A stretch of 64,000 nucleotides of DNA from Streptomyces aureocirculatus (GCF_000720475.1 NZ_JOAP01000032.1:62001-126000); one strand, 5' to 3'; shown: positions 52,421-61,751, counted from the first letter of the stretch. Numbers and translations: made by a program. Notes: generated by a model from the sequence alone, not told the origin.

Positions 52421-55114
52421 ATGCAGTTCGTGGCCCGCGACGGTGAGCGGCGTGAGATCGACCGGCTGATGGCGTCGGCCGCCGCCGGGCGCGGCGGGGC
52501 CCTCGTGGTGGCGGGTGAGGCGGGCATCGGCAAGTCGGCGCTCCTCGACACGGCGGTGGGGACCCTCGACGGGTGGGAGGTGCTGCGCGCCGCGGGCACC
52601 GAGTTCGAACAGGACCTCCTCTACGCGGTCCTGCACCAGCTCTGCGCCCCCCTCCTCGTTCACCGTCGCGCGCTGCCCGCGGTGCAACGGGCGGCCCTTG
52701 AGGCGGTGTTCGGCCTCGGCGAGCAGACGTCGCCCGATCCGCTGACGGTCAGCCTCGCCGCCCTCGGGCTGCTGGCCGAGGCGGCACGGAAACACCCGGT
52801 GTGCTGCGTGGTGGACGACGCCCAGTGGATCGACGAGGCCTCCCGGCAGATCCTGGTGTTCGTGGCGCGCCGGGTGGGCGCCGAGCGCGTCGCGGTGGTG
52901 TTCGCCGCCCGCGACGCCGCCGCGGTGCCCGGCCTCGCCGACCTGCCGCGGATGCCCCTCGGCGGCCTCCACGACGAGGCCGCCCGCAGCGTGCTCGGAG
53001 CGGTGACGCACACCGGCCTGGACGCGGAGGTGTTCGACCGGATCCTGGCCGAGGCGTGCGGCAACCCGCTGGCGCTCCTCGAGTTCGCGCATGACGCGGG
53101 CCCGTTCGGGGTGCCGAAGCTGCGGCGGCCGCGGGCCAGCCTGGTGCACGCCCTCGAGGAGAAGTTCGTGCACAGATGGGCGGGGTTACCGGCCGGCATC
53201 CGGCCCCTGGTGGTGCTCGCCGCCGCCGAACCGGTCGGTGACCTCGCCCTGCTGCGGCACGCGGCGGCCCTCATCGCCCTGGACCCCGAGGACTTCGCCG
53301 TCGCGGAGGACGCCGGGCTCCTCACCCTCGGGCCGCGGCTGCGCTTCCGGCACCCCCTGGCGCGCTCCGCGGTGTACGCGTCGGCCACCCCGGGCACACG
53401 CCGGCGTGTGCACGCCGCCCTCGCCGAGGCCACCGACCCGGAGACGGACCTCGACCGTCGGGCCTGGCACCGCGCCCACGCGGTCGTCGACGCCGACGAG
53501 GACGTCGCGGCGGAACTTGAGCGCTCCGCCGACCGGGCGCGCCTGCGCGGCGGCTTCGCCGCGGCCGCGGCCTTCATGGAGCGGGCGGGGCAACTGACGC
53601 CCGCCACCGACCGCCAGGGCGAACGGCTGCTCGCCGCGGCCAGGCTGCGGCTCCAGGCCGGTGCGCCGTGCGAGGCCCGCGCGCTCGTCGCCCGGACCGA
53701 GCGCGGCCTCAAGGACACCGACCGGGCGGAGGCGCGGCTGCTGCGCGCCCGCGTCGACTTCCAGCTCGCCCACAGCCCCCAGGCGACCTCCACGCTCATC
53801 GACATCGCCTCGGAACTGCCCCCGGACCAGGCACGGGAGACCTACCTGGAGGCATTCGCGTCCATCATGTACAACGACAACCACCCCGGCCTGCTCAAGG
53901 AGCTCGGCGCCCACATCCGCGAGCGGGCGCCGCAGCGTAAGCCCGCCCGGCCGGTCGACCTGCTCCTGCACGCCCTCCTCGACCAGATCATGCTGCCGGT
54001 CGAGCAGGCGGTGCCCACCATGCGCGACGCGGTGACGGCCTGCCGGGCGGCCACCACCTCGACCTCCACGGGTCCCTGGCGGATGAACCTGGTCTGCCAG
54101 CTCGTCATCGACCTGCGCGACGACGAGATGCTCGAGGAGATGTCGGACCGCCAGGTGGAGGTGGCTCGCCGCCAGGGCGCCCTGGCCACCCTGCCGCAGG
54201 CACTGCGCTATCAGGCGATCACCAGGGTCGCCGTCGGGCGCTTCGACGACGCGGCCGCCAGCCTCGCCGAGGCCCGCGCGGTCGACGAGGCGGCGGGCAC
54301 GGCCCCGCTCCTCGGCGCCGAACTCGTCCTGGCCGGCTTCTGCGGCGACATCGACCGCTACCGCGAGCTGCAGCGGCAACTGGGCCACGGCGGGCGGCCG
54401 TTCGAAACTGTCGGTGAGCACTACGCCAGGGCGGTGCTGCACAATGGCCTCGGCAACTACGAGGCGGCACTGGACGCCGCCCTCGGCGCCCAGCGCCGTC
54501 AGCAAGCCGGCTCGTACTCGATCTGGGCCGTCTACACCGAACTGGTCGAGGCCGCCGTACGCGCGGGACGCGGCGAGGAGGCCACCGAGGCCCTGCACCA
54601 CCTGGAGGCCTTGGCCCGCGCGAACCCCGTCCCGTGGGCCGTCGCCGACTGGCTGCAGGCGCGGGCCCTGCTCGGGCGCGAAGAGGACTGCGAAGCGCTG
54701 TACCGGGAGGCCATCGACCGCTTCGCCCGCACCCGGGTCCGGGTCCTGCACGCCCGCGCCCGGCTGACGTACGGCGAATGGCTGCGCCGCGAACACCGCC
54801 GCGCCGAGGCCCGGGTGGAACTGCGCGCCGCCCACACCATGCTGTCCGCCATGGGGGCCCGCGGCTTCGCCGAACGCGCGGCCCGGGAGTTGCGGGCCAC
54901 CGGTGAACAGCCACGCCGGGACGGCGAGGACCCGCTCGGCCGGCTCACCGCGCAGGAACGCCTCATCGCCGGGAAGGTCGCCGCGGGAGCGACGTCCAAG
55001 GAAGTGGCCGCGATGCTGTTCCTCAGCCCCCGCACGATCGACGCGCACCTGCGCAACGTGTACCGCAAGCTGGGCATCTCCTCGCGCCGCCAGCTCCGCG
55101 AGACGCCCCTGTGA
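52421..55114 (+). CDS. Large ATP-binding LuxR (LAL) transcriptional regulator
   Basis: 897 residues with GGAGG before the ATG. N-terminal NTPase: Walker A VVAGEAGIGKSALLD and Walker B CCVVDDAQWID, in the order of MalT/LAL regulators. The middle is a long helical, TPR-like region (EQAVPTMRDAVTACRAATT, ALRYQAITRVAVGRFDDAAASLAEARAVDE). The C-terminal helix-turn-helix is RLTAQERLIAGKVAAGATSK, then LSPRTIDAHLRNVYRKLGISSR. Divergent from the eCIS operon regulator. A LAL gene at this place is also remembered from the S. coelicolor CIS locus. Confidence 0.95.
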   Translation: MQFVARDGERREIDRLMASAAAGRGGALVVAGEAGIGKSALLDTAVGTLDGWEVLRAAGTEFEQDLLYAVLHQLCAPLLVHRRALPAVQRAALEAVFGLGEQTSPDPLTVSLAALGLLAEAARKHPVCCVVDDAQWIDEASRQILVFVARRVGAERVAVVFAARDAAAVPGLADLPRMPLGGLHDEAARSVLGAVTHTGLDAEVFDRILAEACGNPLALLEFAHDAGPFGVPKLRRPRASLVHALEEKFVHRWAGLPAGIRPLVVLAAAEPVGDLALLRHAAALIALDPEDFAVAEDAGLLTLGPRLRFRHPLARSAVYASATPGTRRRVHAALAEATDPETDLDRRAWHRAHAVVDADEDVAAELERSADRARLRGGFAAAAAFMERAGQLTPATDRQGERLLAAARLRLQAGAPCEARALVARTERGLKDTDRAEARLLRARVDFQLAHSPQATSTLIDIASELPPDQARETYLEAFASIMYNDNHPGLLKELGAHIRERAPQRKPARPVDLLLHALLDQIMLPVEQAVPTMRDAVTACRAATTSTSTGPWRMNLVCQLVIDLRDDEMLEEMSDRQVEVARRQGALATLPQALRYQAITRVAVGRFDDAAASLAEARAVDEAAGTAPLLGAELVLAGFCGDIDRYRELQRQLGHGGRPFETVGEHYARAVLHNGLGNYEAALDAALGAQRRQQAGSYSIWAVYTELVEAAVRAGRGEEATEALHHLEALARANPVPWAVADWLQARALLGREEDCEALYREAIDRFARTRVRVLHARARLTYGEWLRREHRRAEARVELRAAHTMLSAMGARGFAERAARELRATGEQPRRDGEDPLGRLTAQERLIAGKVAAGATSKEVAAMLFLSPRTIDAHLRNVYRKLGISSRRQLRETPL

Positions 55115-55228
55115 CAGGCCCTGGCTCGGACAGATGCCGCCGCCACTGCTGAACCCGCTCGGCTTCAAGTGCGACCACACCTCCTACCGGCCGGTGATGC
55201 CTGGCCGAACCGGCCTGGGCGAGGAAGC

Positions 55229-55972
55229 TCAGTGCGCCGACATCGGAGACTCGGCCGTTGCCGGGAGGGCCGCGGCGATGCAGTCGAGGACGCGCTTGAG
55301 CCCGAGCCGGAACTGGTCTTCGCGGCTCAGGTGCGGCTGGCGTGCCTCCGTCACGATCTTGGTGAAGATCGGGTACTCCCCGCTCTTCACCAACCGGTCG
55401 ATGTACGGGTAGCTCCGCGCCATCCACTCCGACTCGCTGAGCCCGCTGCGGTGGATCTCCCTGGCCGTGCTGATCTCCTCGCGGACGGTGCTTTCGACGT
55501 GGCTGTTCAGCAGGGCCACGAGGCCGAGGTTCTCGTCGATGGGGACGAGGGCGTCGAGCACCCCCATCAGCCGTTCGACCAGGAGCAGTTGGTTGGGGCC
55601 GAAGCTGGGGAGTGAGCGCTGCACGGTGGCGATCCACGGGTGCCTCAGCCACATGGCCCGCAGCCCGCCGGCGTAGCGGGTCAGGTCGGTGCGCCAGTCG
55701 CCCGAGGGCATGGCCGTGACGTCGATCTCGCCCAGCACCTGGTCGGCCATGAGTTCGACCAGGTCCTCGCGGCTCGGGACGTACCGGTAGAGGGACATCA
55801 CGCCGGCACCGATCTCAGCGGCGATCCGCCGCATGGTGGCGGCCTCCAGCCCCTCGGCGTCGGCGATCCGGACGGCCGCCGCGGTGATCTTCGCGCGGCT
55901 GTGCACCGGCTTCGGCCCGTATGCGGAGCGCTCGGGCCGCATCCAGATGCTCACGTACTCGGCTTCGGTCAC
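55229..55972 (-). CDS. TetR family repressor of the adjacent ABC exporter
   Basis: 247 residues. HTH: HSRAKITAAAVRIADAEGLEAATMRRIAAEIGAG in short blocks, then SLYRYVPSREDLVELMADQ. The C-terminal domain is the TetR_C type with WLRHPWIATVQRSLPSFGPNQ. Divergently placed to a DrrAB-like exporter, with paired operators in the 86-bp spacer, the usual arrangement for a drug-responsive repressor. Confidence 0.93.
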   Translation of the reverse strand: MTEAEYVSIWMRPERSAYGPKPVHSRAKITAAAVRIADAEGLEAATMRRIAAEIGAGVMSLYRYVPSREDLVELMADQVLGEIDVTAMPSGDWRTDLTRYAGGLRAMWLRHPWIATVQRSLPSFGPNQLLLVERLMGVLDALVPIDENLGLVALLNSHVESTVREEISTAREIHRSGLSESEWMARSYPYIDRLVKSGEYPIFTKIVTEARQPHLSREDQFRLGLKRVLDCIAAALPATAESPMSAH

Positions 55973-55990
55973 CGTTCCACCTCCATGGTT

Positions 55991-56049
55991 GCGTACATAG
56001 TACCCAGTCGCTTAGCGTGTGCCCCGAGACCGCGTACAAGGTACCCAGT
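55991..56049. promoter_or_regulatory. Paired TetR-type operators
   Basis: GCGTACANNGTACCCAGT occurs twice, at 55991-56008 and 56032-56049. Each holds two GTAC half-sites three bases apart. The second ends 9 bp before the transporter ATG, over its ribosome site region, and the first lies 18 bp before the repressor ATG, so one protein could control both directions. Confidence 0.7.
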
Positions 56050-56058
56050 GGAGGGGTC

Positions 56059-57000
56059 ATGCCTGATCCGATCGTGGTCGCCGAAGGGCTGCACAAGGCC
56101 TTCGGTGACACCCACGCCCTGCGGGGTCTGGACCTGAGCGTCCCGAGAGGAACGGTCTGCGGCGTGCTGGGGCCGAACGGCGCGGGCAAGACGACCGCGG
56201 TGCGCATCCTGGCGACCTTGTCCGATCCCGATGCCGGGCGCGCCCGCATCGCCGGACACGACGTCGTCCGCGAGGCCGGCAAGGTGCGCGCCAGGATCGC
56301 CCTCGCGGGCCAGCACGCCGCCGTGGACGAGAAGCTCACCGGCCGTGGCAACCTGCGCATGTTCGCGCGCCTGTCCCATCTGTCCCGGCGCGACGCGCGC
56401 CGACGGGCCGACGAGCTGCTCGAACGCTTCGATCTGATGGACGCCGCCGACCGGAAGGTCGCCGGCTACTCCGGCGGCATGCGCCGCCGCCTCGACCTGA
56501 TCACCAGCCTCATCCTGCGCCCCGAGGTGCTCTTCCTGGACGAGCCGACCACCGGTCTCGACCCGCGCAGCCGCGGCGAGATCTGGGGCAGCGTCCGCGA
56601 GCTGGTGGCGGACGGCACCACGGTGCTGCTCACCACGCAGTACCTGGACGAGGCCGACCAACTGGCCGACGACATCGCCGTCGTCGACCACGGACAGGTG
56701 ATCGCCACGGGCACCCCCGACGAGCTGAAGGCCACGCTCGGCGACCGCCTCGACGTCGAACTCGAAGACCCCGCCACCCTGGACACGGCGGCGACCGTGC
56801 TGAAAACCCTGGCAGGAACCGACCCCACGGTGACCGCCGACCGGCTCAGCGTCGCCCTGCCGGGCGGCGGCTTCCGGCTCTTCGACGTCATGCGCGAGCT
56901 CGACCGCGCCGGGGTCGCCGCGGCTGACGTGCGGCTGCGCCGTCCCACCCTCGACGAGGTGTTCCTGCGCCTCACCGACCGGAAGGAACTGGTCCGATGA
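56059..57000 (+). CDS. DrrA-like ABC transporter ATP-binding protein
   Basis: 313 residues from the ATG at 56059 with GGAGGGG upstream. Walker A VLGPNGAGKTTAVRILATL, signature GYSGGMRRRLDL, Walker B VLFLDEPTTGLDPRSR and the H-loop region LLTTQYLDEADQLAD. The C-terminal extension (VRLRRPTLDEVFLRLT) is the DrrA-type tail that couples to DrrB. Exports a hydrophobic drug or lipid; ligand unknown. ATGA overlap with the permease. Confidence 0.96.
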   Translation: MPDPIVVAEGLHKAFGDTHALRGLDLSVPRGTVCGVLGPNGAGKTTAVRILATLSDPDAGRARIAGHDVVREAGKVRARIALAGQHAAVDEKLTGRGNLRMFARLSHLSRRDARRRADELLERFDLMDAADRKVAGYSGGMRRRLDLITSLILRPEVLFLDEPTTGLDPRSRGEIWGSVRELVADGTTVLLTTQYLDEADQLADDIAVVDHGQVIATGTPDELKATLGDRLDVELEDPATLDTAATVLKTLAGTDPTVTADRLSVALPGGGFRLFDVMRELDRAGVAAADVRLRRPTLDEVFLRLTDRKELVR

Positions 57001-57818
57001 CCGGCCTCGCCCCGCCGCTGGGGCACCGCCTGCGGTGGACGTTCACCGACGGGCTGACCCTGGTCGGCCGCGAGCTGGGAAAGCTGCGGCACGCGCCCGG
57101 CGAAATCGTCGCGGCGCTGATCTTCCCGGCCGTCATGGTCGTGCTGTTCGGATATGTCTTCGGCAGCGCGATCCAGGTGCCGGACGGCGGCGACTACCGC
57201 CAGTACCTCATGCCCGGCCTGTTCGCGATGGTGACCTTCTCCGCATGGCTGGGGGTCATGACGCGAACGGCCGCCGACGCCTGCCGCGGCGTGATGGACC
57301 GGTTCCGCTCCATGCCGATGGCACGTCTGGCGGTGCCGTTCGGGCAGACCGGCGCCGACCTGCTGACCGGTCTGCTGATGCTCGCCATGATGGTGGGCAC
57401 GGGTCTGCTGGTGGGCTGGCAGCCGCACCGCGGCCTGATTCCCACCGTCCAGGCGTTCCTGCTGATGATCGTGCTGCGGTACGCGCTGAGCTGGGTGGGC
57501 GTCTATGTCGGTCTCGCGGTGAAGAACGACCAGGTCGCCGACGCGATGGTGCCGCTGGGCCTGCCGTTCACGATGCTGTCGAACGCGTTCGTCCCGACCG
57601 ACGGGATGCCGGCCTTGCTGCGCTTCCTGGCCGACTGGAACCCGGTGAGCGCGCTCACCGCCGCCTCACGGGACCTGTTCGGCAACCCGGGCGCCCCGTC
57701 CGGAGACGCGGCCTGGCCACTCGAACATCCGGTGACCACCGTCCTGCTCTGGTCGGCCGCCCTGCTGGTGACCTTCGTCCCGCTGTCGCTCCGCGCCTAC
57801 ACGCGCAAAGGACGCTGA
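56997..57818 (+). CDS. DrrB-like ABC-2 permease
   Basis: 273 residues, six transmembrane segments in an ABC-2 fold: PGEIVAALIFPAVMVVLFGYVFGSAI, QYLMPGLFAMVTFSAWLGVM, DRFRSMPMARLAVPFGQ and PFTMLSNAFVPTDGMPALLRFLADWNPVSALTAA in parts. Partner of the DrrA-like ATPase with a 4-base overlap. Confidence 0.95.
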   Translation: MTGLAPPLGHRLRWTFTDGLTLVGRELGKLRHAPGEIVAALIFPAVMVVLFGYVFGSAIQVPDGGDYRQYLMPGLFAMVTFSAWLGVMTRTAADACRGVMDRFRSMPMARLAVPFGQTGADLLTGLLMLAMMVGTGLLVGWQPHRGLIPTVQAFLLMIVLRYALSWVGVYVGLAVKNDQVADAMVPLGLPFTMLSNAFVPTDGMPALLRFLADWNPVSALTAASRDLFGNPGAPSGDAAWPLEHPVTTVLLWSAALLVTFVPLSLRAYTRKGR

Positions 57819-57922
57819 ACGCTCCAGGTATCTGCCCCACGGGCCGCGCGCCGCTCACCGCCGCAGCGGCGCGCGACGACACGGACACGAACACCACAAC
57901 ACCACAACACCGAGGAGACGCC

Positions 57923-58555
57923 ATGAGCCTGTTCCGACTCGACGCCAGCATCCTTCCCGGCACCTCCGTCAGCGCGGAACTCGCCGACCTCGTGCAGTCG
58001 GAGTGGGCCGCGGTCCACCCGGACACGCCGGTGGTACGCCGCCACCTGGGCACCGACCCGCTGCCCGCCGACGCCTGGGCACACGCCCACACCGGCAACC
58101 TGACGCCCGAACCGGACCGCACTCCCGCCCAGCGCGACGCGCTCGCCCTCGCCGGGTCGCTCGCCGCGGAACTCGCGGCCGCCGAGGCGGTGCTGCTGGC
58201 CGTGCCGCTGTACAACTTCGGTGTGTCCCAGCACTTCAAGGCCTGGGTCGACCTGGTCATCGCCGGGGCGCCCCTGGGCAGCCCGGTGCTCAAGGACAAG
58301 CCGACCGTCCTGGCCACCGTGCGAGGCGGCGGCTACGCCCCCGGCACTCCGCGCGAGGGCTGGGACCACTCCACCCCGTATCTCAAGCGCATCCTCGCCG
58401 ATGTGTGGCAGGCCGACCTCGTCGTCATCGAATGCGAGCTCACCCTCGCCGCCACCTCCCCCGGCATGGAACACCTTCAGGACCTCGCCGCCGACCTGCG
58501 TGCCGAAGCCCTGGCCGCCGCCCGCGACGCCGGCCGTGCAACCGCGGCCAAGTGA
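57923..58555 (+). CDS. FMN-dependent NADH-azoreductase-like flavodoxin-fold protein
   Basis: 210 residues with GAGGAG before the ATG. Flavodoxin-like fold with FRLDASILPGTSVSAELADL at the phosphate loop, LLAVPLYNFGVSQHFKAWVDLVI (the P-Y-N-F flavin motif of AzoR), and LATVRGGGYAPG. The family reduces quinones or azo dyes with NAD(P)H. 104 bp after the permease, so it may be part of the same TetR-controlled transcript. Confidence 0.9.
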   Translation: MSLFRLDASILPGTSVSAELADLVQSEWAAVHPDTPVVRRHLGTDPLPADAWAHAHTGNLTPEPDRTPAQRDALALAGSLAAELAAAEAVLLAVPLYNFGVSQHFKAWVDLVIAGAPLGSPVLKDKPTVLATVRGGGYAPGTPREGWDHSTPYLKRILADVWQADLVVIECELTLAATSPGMEHLQDLAADLRAEALAAARDAGRATAAK

Positions 58556-58805
58556 CGCTGCCCGCTCCACTGGCGGCCATGTCCGGGATGGAGCGCAAGG
58601 TACATCCGCCCACTGCGCCGGTGCGGGATTGCGTAGTCCCGCGGGCTACGTAGTTCTCGCCGACGCGCCGGCCCGGCCCGTACGGCACCGTCGGTGCCTA
58701 CCGGTGCCACGGACGCCGAGCCGGGGGCGCGCCGAGACAACCGCCCTCCCGGCCCGCGGCACCGGCCAGCCACGCCCGGACACCGGTACCGGCCGTCACC
58801 CCAGA
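58556..58805. other. Stretch without a recognised gene
   Basis: No domain is recognised in any frame. It contains a short imperfect dyad GTAGTCCCGCGGGCTAC near 58630-58650. Part of it may be a decayed 5' end of the SnoaL-like gene that follows. Confidence 0.5.
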
Positions 58806-59105
58806 AGGACCAGCGGTATCCACGGCGCCGAGGGCCTGATCGAATGGATCGGACAGATCAGGTCGGCGATCCCCGACCTGCGCTTCACTGTCGAGGTCGG
58901 CCCGGTGGTCAACGGCCGCTACGCCTCGGCCCGCTGGACCGCCACGGGTACGTACGCAGGCGGGTTCCCCGGCGCGAAGGCCCTACCGGGCACGGTGGTC
59001 ACCTGGACCGGCACGGACACCCTGCGCATGGAACACGGCCGGTTCGTCGAGTACTGGGTCAACGCCGACACACTGTCCCTGCTCACGCAGCTCCAGGCGC
59101 TCTGA
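58806..59105 (+). pseudogene. Truncated SnoaL-like/ester cyclase gene
   Basis: The last 95 codons before the stop read as the C-terminal two-thirds of a SnoaL-like protein: GLIEWIGQIRSAIPDLRFTV, NGRYASARWTATGTYAGGFPG and WTGTDTLRMEHGRFVEYWVN. The N-terminal helix and the first strands are absent: the in-frame sequence upstream is Pro/Arg-rich without similarity, and no start with a ribosome site lies near. A deleted or decayed gene is likely; a short functional form from an internal GTG cannot be excluded. Confidence 0.55.
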
Positions 59106-59114
59106 ACGGCGTCC

Positions 59115-60125
59115 TCAACGCGCTGCCCAGACGAGCACACCGCAGGCGAGCAACAGCAGACAGATGGCGATGTTGGTCCGCCGGTAGGTGTCGAGGATGG
59201 CCGCGAACTCACGGATCATCGCGTTGGGCCAGAAGTAGGCCGCCGTGGGGGAGCCCACCACCTGGCCCCTGACTCCGACCCGCCGGGCGGTCAACGCGGC
59301 GCGGAAGGCGTGGTAGTTGTTCGTGACGACGACACACCGGTAGCCGGGGCCGGTCTTCTCCATGATCGCCTTGCTGAACCGCAGGTTCTCCTCCGTCGTC
59401 GTCGACCGGTCCTCCCGCTCGATCAGGTCGGCGGGGAATCCCCGAGCGGTCAAGTAGTCGGCCATGGCGTGCGATTCGGGCAGCTTCTCGTCGGGCCCCT
59501 GGCCGCCCGAGGCGATGAGTACGGGGGAGGCGCCGCGCCGGACCATCCGCTCGTGCACCTCTTTCGCGCGGTCCAGGCGGCTCGCGAGCAGCGGCGGCAC
59601 GGTGGTTCCGCCGATCAGGCCCGAGCCGAGGACGATCACGTAGTCGGCCTTGCGGCGGACCTGCAACCGCCCGTAGAGGAACGAGTAGCCAAGGATGCTG
59701 AGGAACAGGAACGAGAGATAGCAGGTCACGCCGAGAGCCGCCGCGCCGAGGCCGAGCAGCACCGGGGAGCGCACCACCGCGGCGGCGACCAGCAGGGCGA
59801 CGACGGCGAGCAAGGACGCCCCCGCGAGCAGCGAGAGCAGATTGGTGGGGCTCCTGCCCTCCTTGCGCATCATGCGCAGGCCGTTGGAGAAGAGGAACCA
59901 GATGAGCAGCAGCAAGCCGACGGCCGCGACCGCGAGCAACGCGAAGGCGATGAACGTCCCCACCGCCGAGTCGGAGCCGATCAGTTGTGAGAACCAGGCG
60001 ACGAGAGCGCAGAGCGCGGCGAGCCCCAGGAGCACCGCGTTGCTGAACTTGCGGCGTTCACGCAGGACACGCCAGCAGAGTACGAGGAGGAGCAGCGCCG
60101 CAGGGGCGTAGACAAGCATTCGCAC
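59115..60125 (-). CDS. YdcF/SanA-like (DUF218) membrane protein
   Basis: 336 residues. Five or more hydrophobic segments in the first 150 residues, a DUF218 domain (DYVIVLGSGLIGGTTVPPLLASRL, ASGGQGPDEKLPESHAMADYL, DRSTTTEENLRFSKAIM, VVVTNNYHAFRAALTARRVGV) and a final transmembrane helix (NIAICLLLLACGVLVWAAR). ElyC/SanA/YdcF-type proteins act in envelope homeostasis; reaction unclear. Start by GTG at 60125 or ATG at 60119. Confidence 0.9.
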   Translation of the reverse strand: MRMLVYAPAALLLLVLCWRVLRERRKFSNAVLLGLAALCALVAWFSQLIGSDSAVGTFIAFALLAVAAVGLLLLIWFLFSNGLRMMRKEGRSPTNLLSLLAGASLLAVVALLVAAAVVRSPVLLGLGAAALGVTCYLSFLFLSILGYSFLYGRLQVRRKADYVIVLGSGLIGGTTVPPLLASRLDRAKEVHERMVRRGASPVLIASGGQGPDEKLPESHAMADYLTARGFPADLIEREDRSTTTEENLRFSKAIMEKTGPGYRCVVVTNNYHAFRAALTARRVGVRGQVVGSPTAAYFWPNAMIREFAAILDTYRRTNIAICLLLLACGVLVWAAR

Positions 60126-60214
60126 AGCTTAGAGTCTGTCCGAACGGGCGAGACCGGCCGCCCCGCATCGCGCGACGGCCGGTCGGTGTCGAGTGCGTGC
60201 GCCGGACCCGGTGG

Positions 60215-61579
60215 TCAGGCCCCGCTCTCCCTGAGCATGTCCGCACGCTCGACGAGCTTCACGCGTTCGCGGCCCTGCGGCTCCCCGAGCGCCTTCTCCG
60301 CGGCGTCGAGGCGGTACCAGCCCTCCCACGTGGTAAAGCGGACGTTCCGCTCGGAGAGGAAGGCGTCCACGGCCTCGGGCGCGGGCGAAGCGGGCGCCGG
60401 AAGGCGGTCGTTCGCGTGATCGTCCAGGAGGTTGGCGACCGTCTCGTTGGCGTCGCCCTTGGTGTGGCCGATGAGGCCCACGGGCCCGCGCCGGATCCAG
60501 CCCGTGACGTACGTCGACTGCAGGTGCGCCCCGGTCTCCTCGATGACCCGGCCACCCTTGTCGGGCACGGTGCCCGACTCGACGTCCCAGGGCAGCTTGG
60601 GCAGCTTGTCGGAGAGGTAGCCCACGGCGCGGTAGACGGCGGTGACGTCCCAGTCCTTGAAGGTGCCGGTGCCCTTGACGTTGCCGGTGCCGTCGAGAGC
60701 GGTGCGCTCGGTGCGCAGGCCGACGACCTTGCCGTCCTCGCCCAGGATCTCGGTCGGCGACTCGAAGAAGTGCAGGAACAGCTTGTGCGGGCGCTCGCCC
60801 ACGTCGCGGATCGCCCAGTTCTCCAGCGTCTTGGCGACCATGTCGGCCTGCTTGTTGCTGCGGCGGGTCGCGATCGAGCCGTCGTCGTAGTCGATGTCCT
60901 CGGGGTCGACGATGACTTCGATGGTGGGGGAGTGGTCCAGTTCCCGCAGCTCCATCGGGCTGAACTTGGCCTGGGCGGGGCCGCGGCGGCCGAAGACGTG
61001 GATCTCCTTGGCCCGGTTCGCCTTCAGGCCGTCGTGGACGTTCGGCGGGATCTCTGTCGGCAGCAGTTCCTCGGCCGTCTTGGCGAGGATGCGCGCCACG
61101 TCGAGGGCGACGTTGCCGACGCCGAGGACGGCGACCTTCTCGGCTTCCAGCGGCCAGGTCCGCGGGACGTCCGGGTGGCCGTCGTACCAGGAGACGAAGT
61201 CGGCGGCGCCGTAGGAGCCGTCGAGCTGCACGCCCGGGATGTCCAGGGCGCGGTCGGCCGTGGCACCGGTGGAGAAGATCACCGCGTCGTAGAAGGCCCG
61301 CAGGTCGTCCAGGTTGATGTCGCGCGGGTAGTCGACGTTGCCGAAGAGGCGGATCTGCGGCTTGTCGAGGACCTGGTGCAGGGCCGTGATGATGCCCTTG
61401 ATCCGCGGGTGGTCGGGCGCCACGCCGTAACGGATCAGGCCGAACGGGGCGGGCATCCGCTCGAAGAGGTCGATGGACACGCCGGGGTCGGCGGCGGCAT
61501 CGGACTTCAGGAGCGCGTCGGCGGCGTAGATCCCAGCGGGTCCGGCTCCGACGATGGCTACCCGCAGGGGGCGGTGCAT
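60215..61579 (-). CDS. fprA: FprA-type ferredoxin/adrenodoxin-NADP+ reductase
   Basis: 454 residues from the ATG at 61579 with GAAGGGAA upstream, close to Mycobacterium FprA length. FAD motif VAIVGAGPAGIYAADALL, the PFGLIRYGVAPDHPRIKGI segment typical of adrenodoxin-reductase-like enzymes, NADP motif VAVLGVGNVALDVARIL, and late TKGDANETVANLL. It moves electrons between NADPH and ferredoxins. An iron box 46-64 bp upstream of the start links it to iron control, perhaps for reductive iron release or ferredoxin supply. Confidence 0.95.
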   Translation of the reverse strand: MHRPLRVAIVGAGPAGIYAADALLKSDAAADPGVSIDLFERMPAPFGLIRYGVAPDHPRIKGIITALHQVLDKPQIRLFGNVDYPRDINLDDLRAFYDAVIFSTGATADRALDIPGVQLDGSYGAADFVSWYDGHPDVPRTWPLEAEKVAVLGVGNVALDVARILAKTAEELLPTEIPPNVHDGLKANRAKEIHVFGRRGPAQAKFSPMELRELDHSPTIEVIVDPEDIDYDDGSIATRRSNKQADMVAKTLENWAIRDVGERPHKLFLHFFESPTEILGEDGKVVGLRTERTALDGTGNVKGTGTFKDWDVTAVYRAVGYLSDKLPKLPWDVESGTVPDKGGRVIEETGAHLQSTYVTGWIRRGPVGLIGHTKGDANETVANLLDDHANDRLPAPASPAPEAVDAFLSERNVRFTTWEGWYRLDAAEKALGEPQGRERVKLVERADMLRESGA

Positions 61580-61624
61580 GCTCAGGTTCCCTTCGGCAGT
61601 GACGACTGACTCGAAGGGCAACCG

Positions 61625-61643
61625 TAAGCTAAGGGGAACCTAA
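61625..61643. promoter_or_regulatory. Putative iron box upstream of fprA
   Basis: TAAGCTAAGGGGAACCTAA agrees with the DmdR consensus at 13 of 19 positions; the ACCTAA half is perfect, the other weaker. Distance to the fprA ATG is 46-64 bp. Confidence 0.6.
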
Positions 61644-61671
61644 CCTGGTACGCGGGTCCCGCCTATGACCT

Positions 61672-61688
61672 CATAAGTCTAACTTATG
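61672..61688. promoter_or_regulatory. Perfect dyad CATAAGTCTAACTTATG
   Basis: 7-bp arms and a 3-bp centre, AT-rich against a GC-rich background, in the 221-bp divergent spacer between fprA and the TetR gene. Operator for an unknown regulator, or part of the fprA promoter. Confidence 0.5.
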
Positions 61689-61709
61689 GCTGATCAAAGT
61701 GAGGTCGCT

Positions 61710-61751
61710 GCCGTTCGCCGTTTGCCGTTTGCCGTTTGCCGTTTGTCGTTC
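61710..61751. repeat. Six 7-bp tandem repeats (GCCGTTT)
   Basis: GCCGTTC, four copies of GCCGTTT and GTCGTTC run without gap directly into the twin palindromes before the TetR gene. Unit spacing is not a helical turn, so slippage expansion is the likely origin. Confidence 0.85.

Noticed and set aside
53186..55180. 664-codon minus-strand ORF opposite the LAL regulator
   Set aside because: Antisense to recognisable NTPase and HTH domains; no motif.
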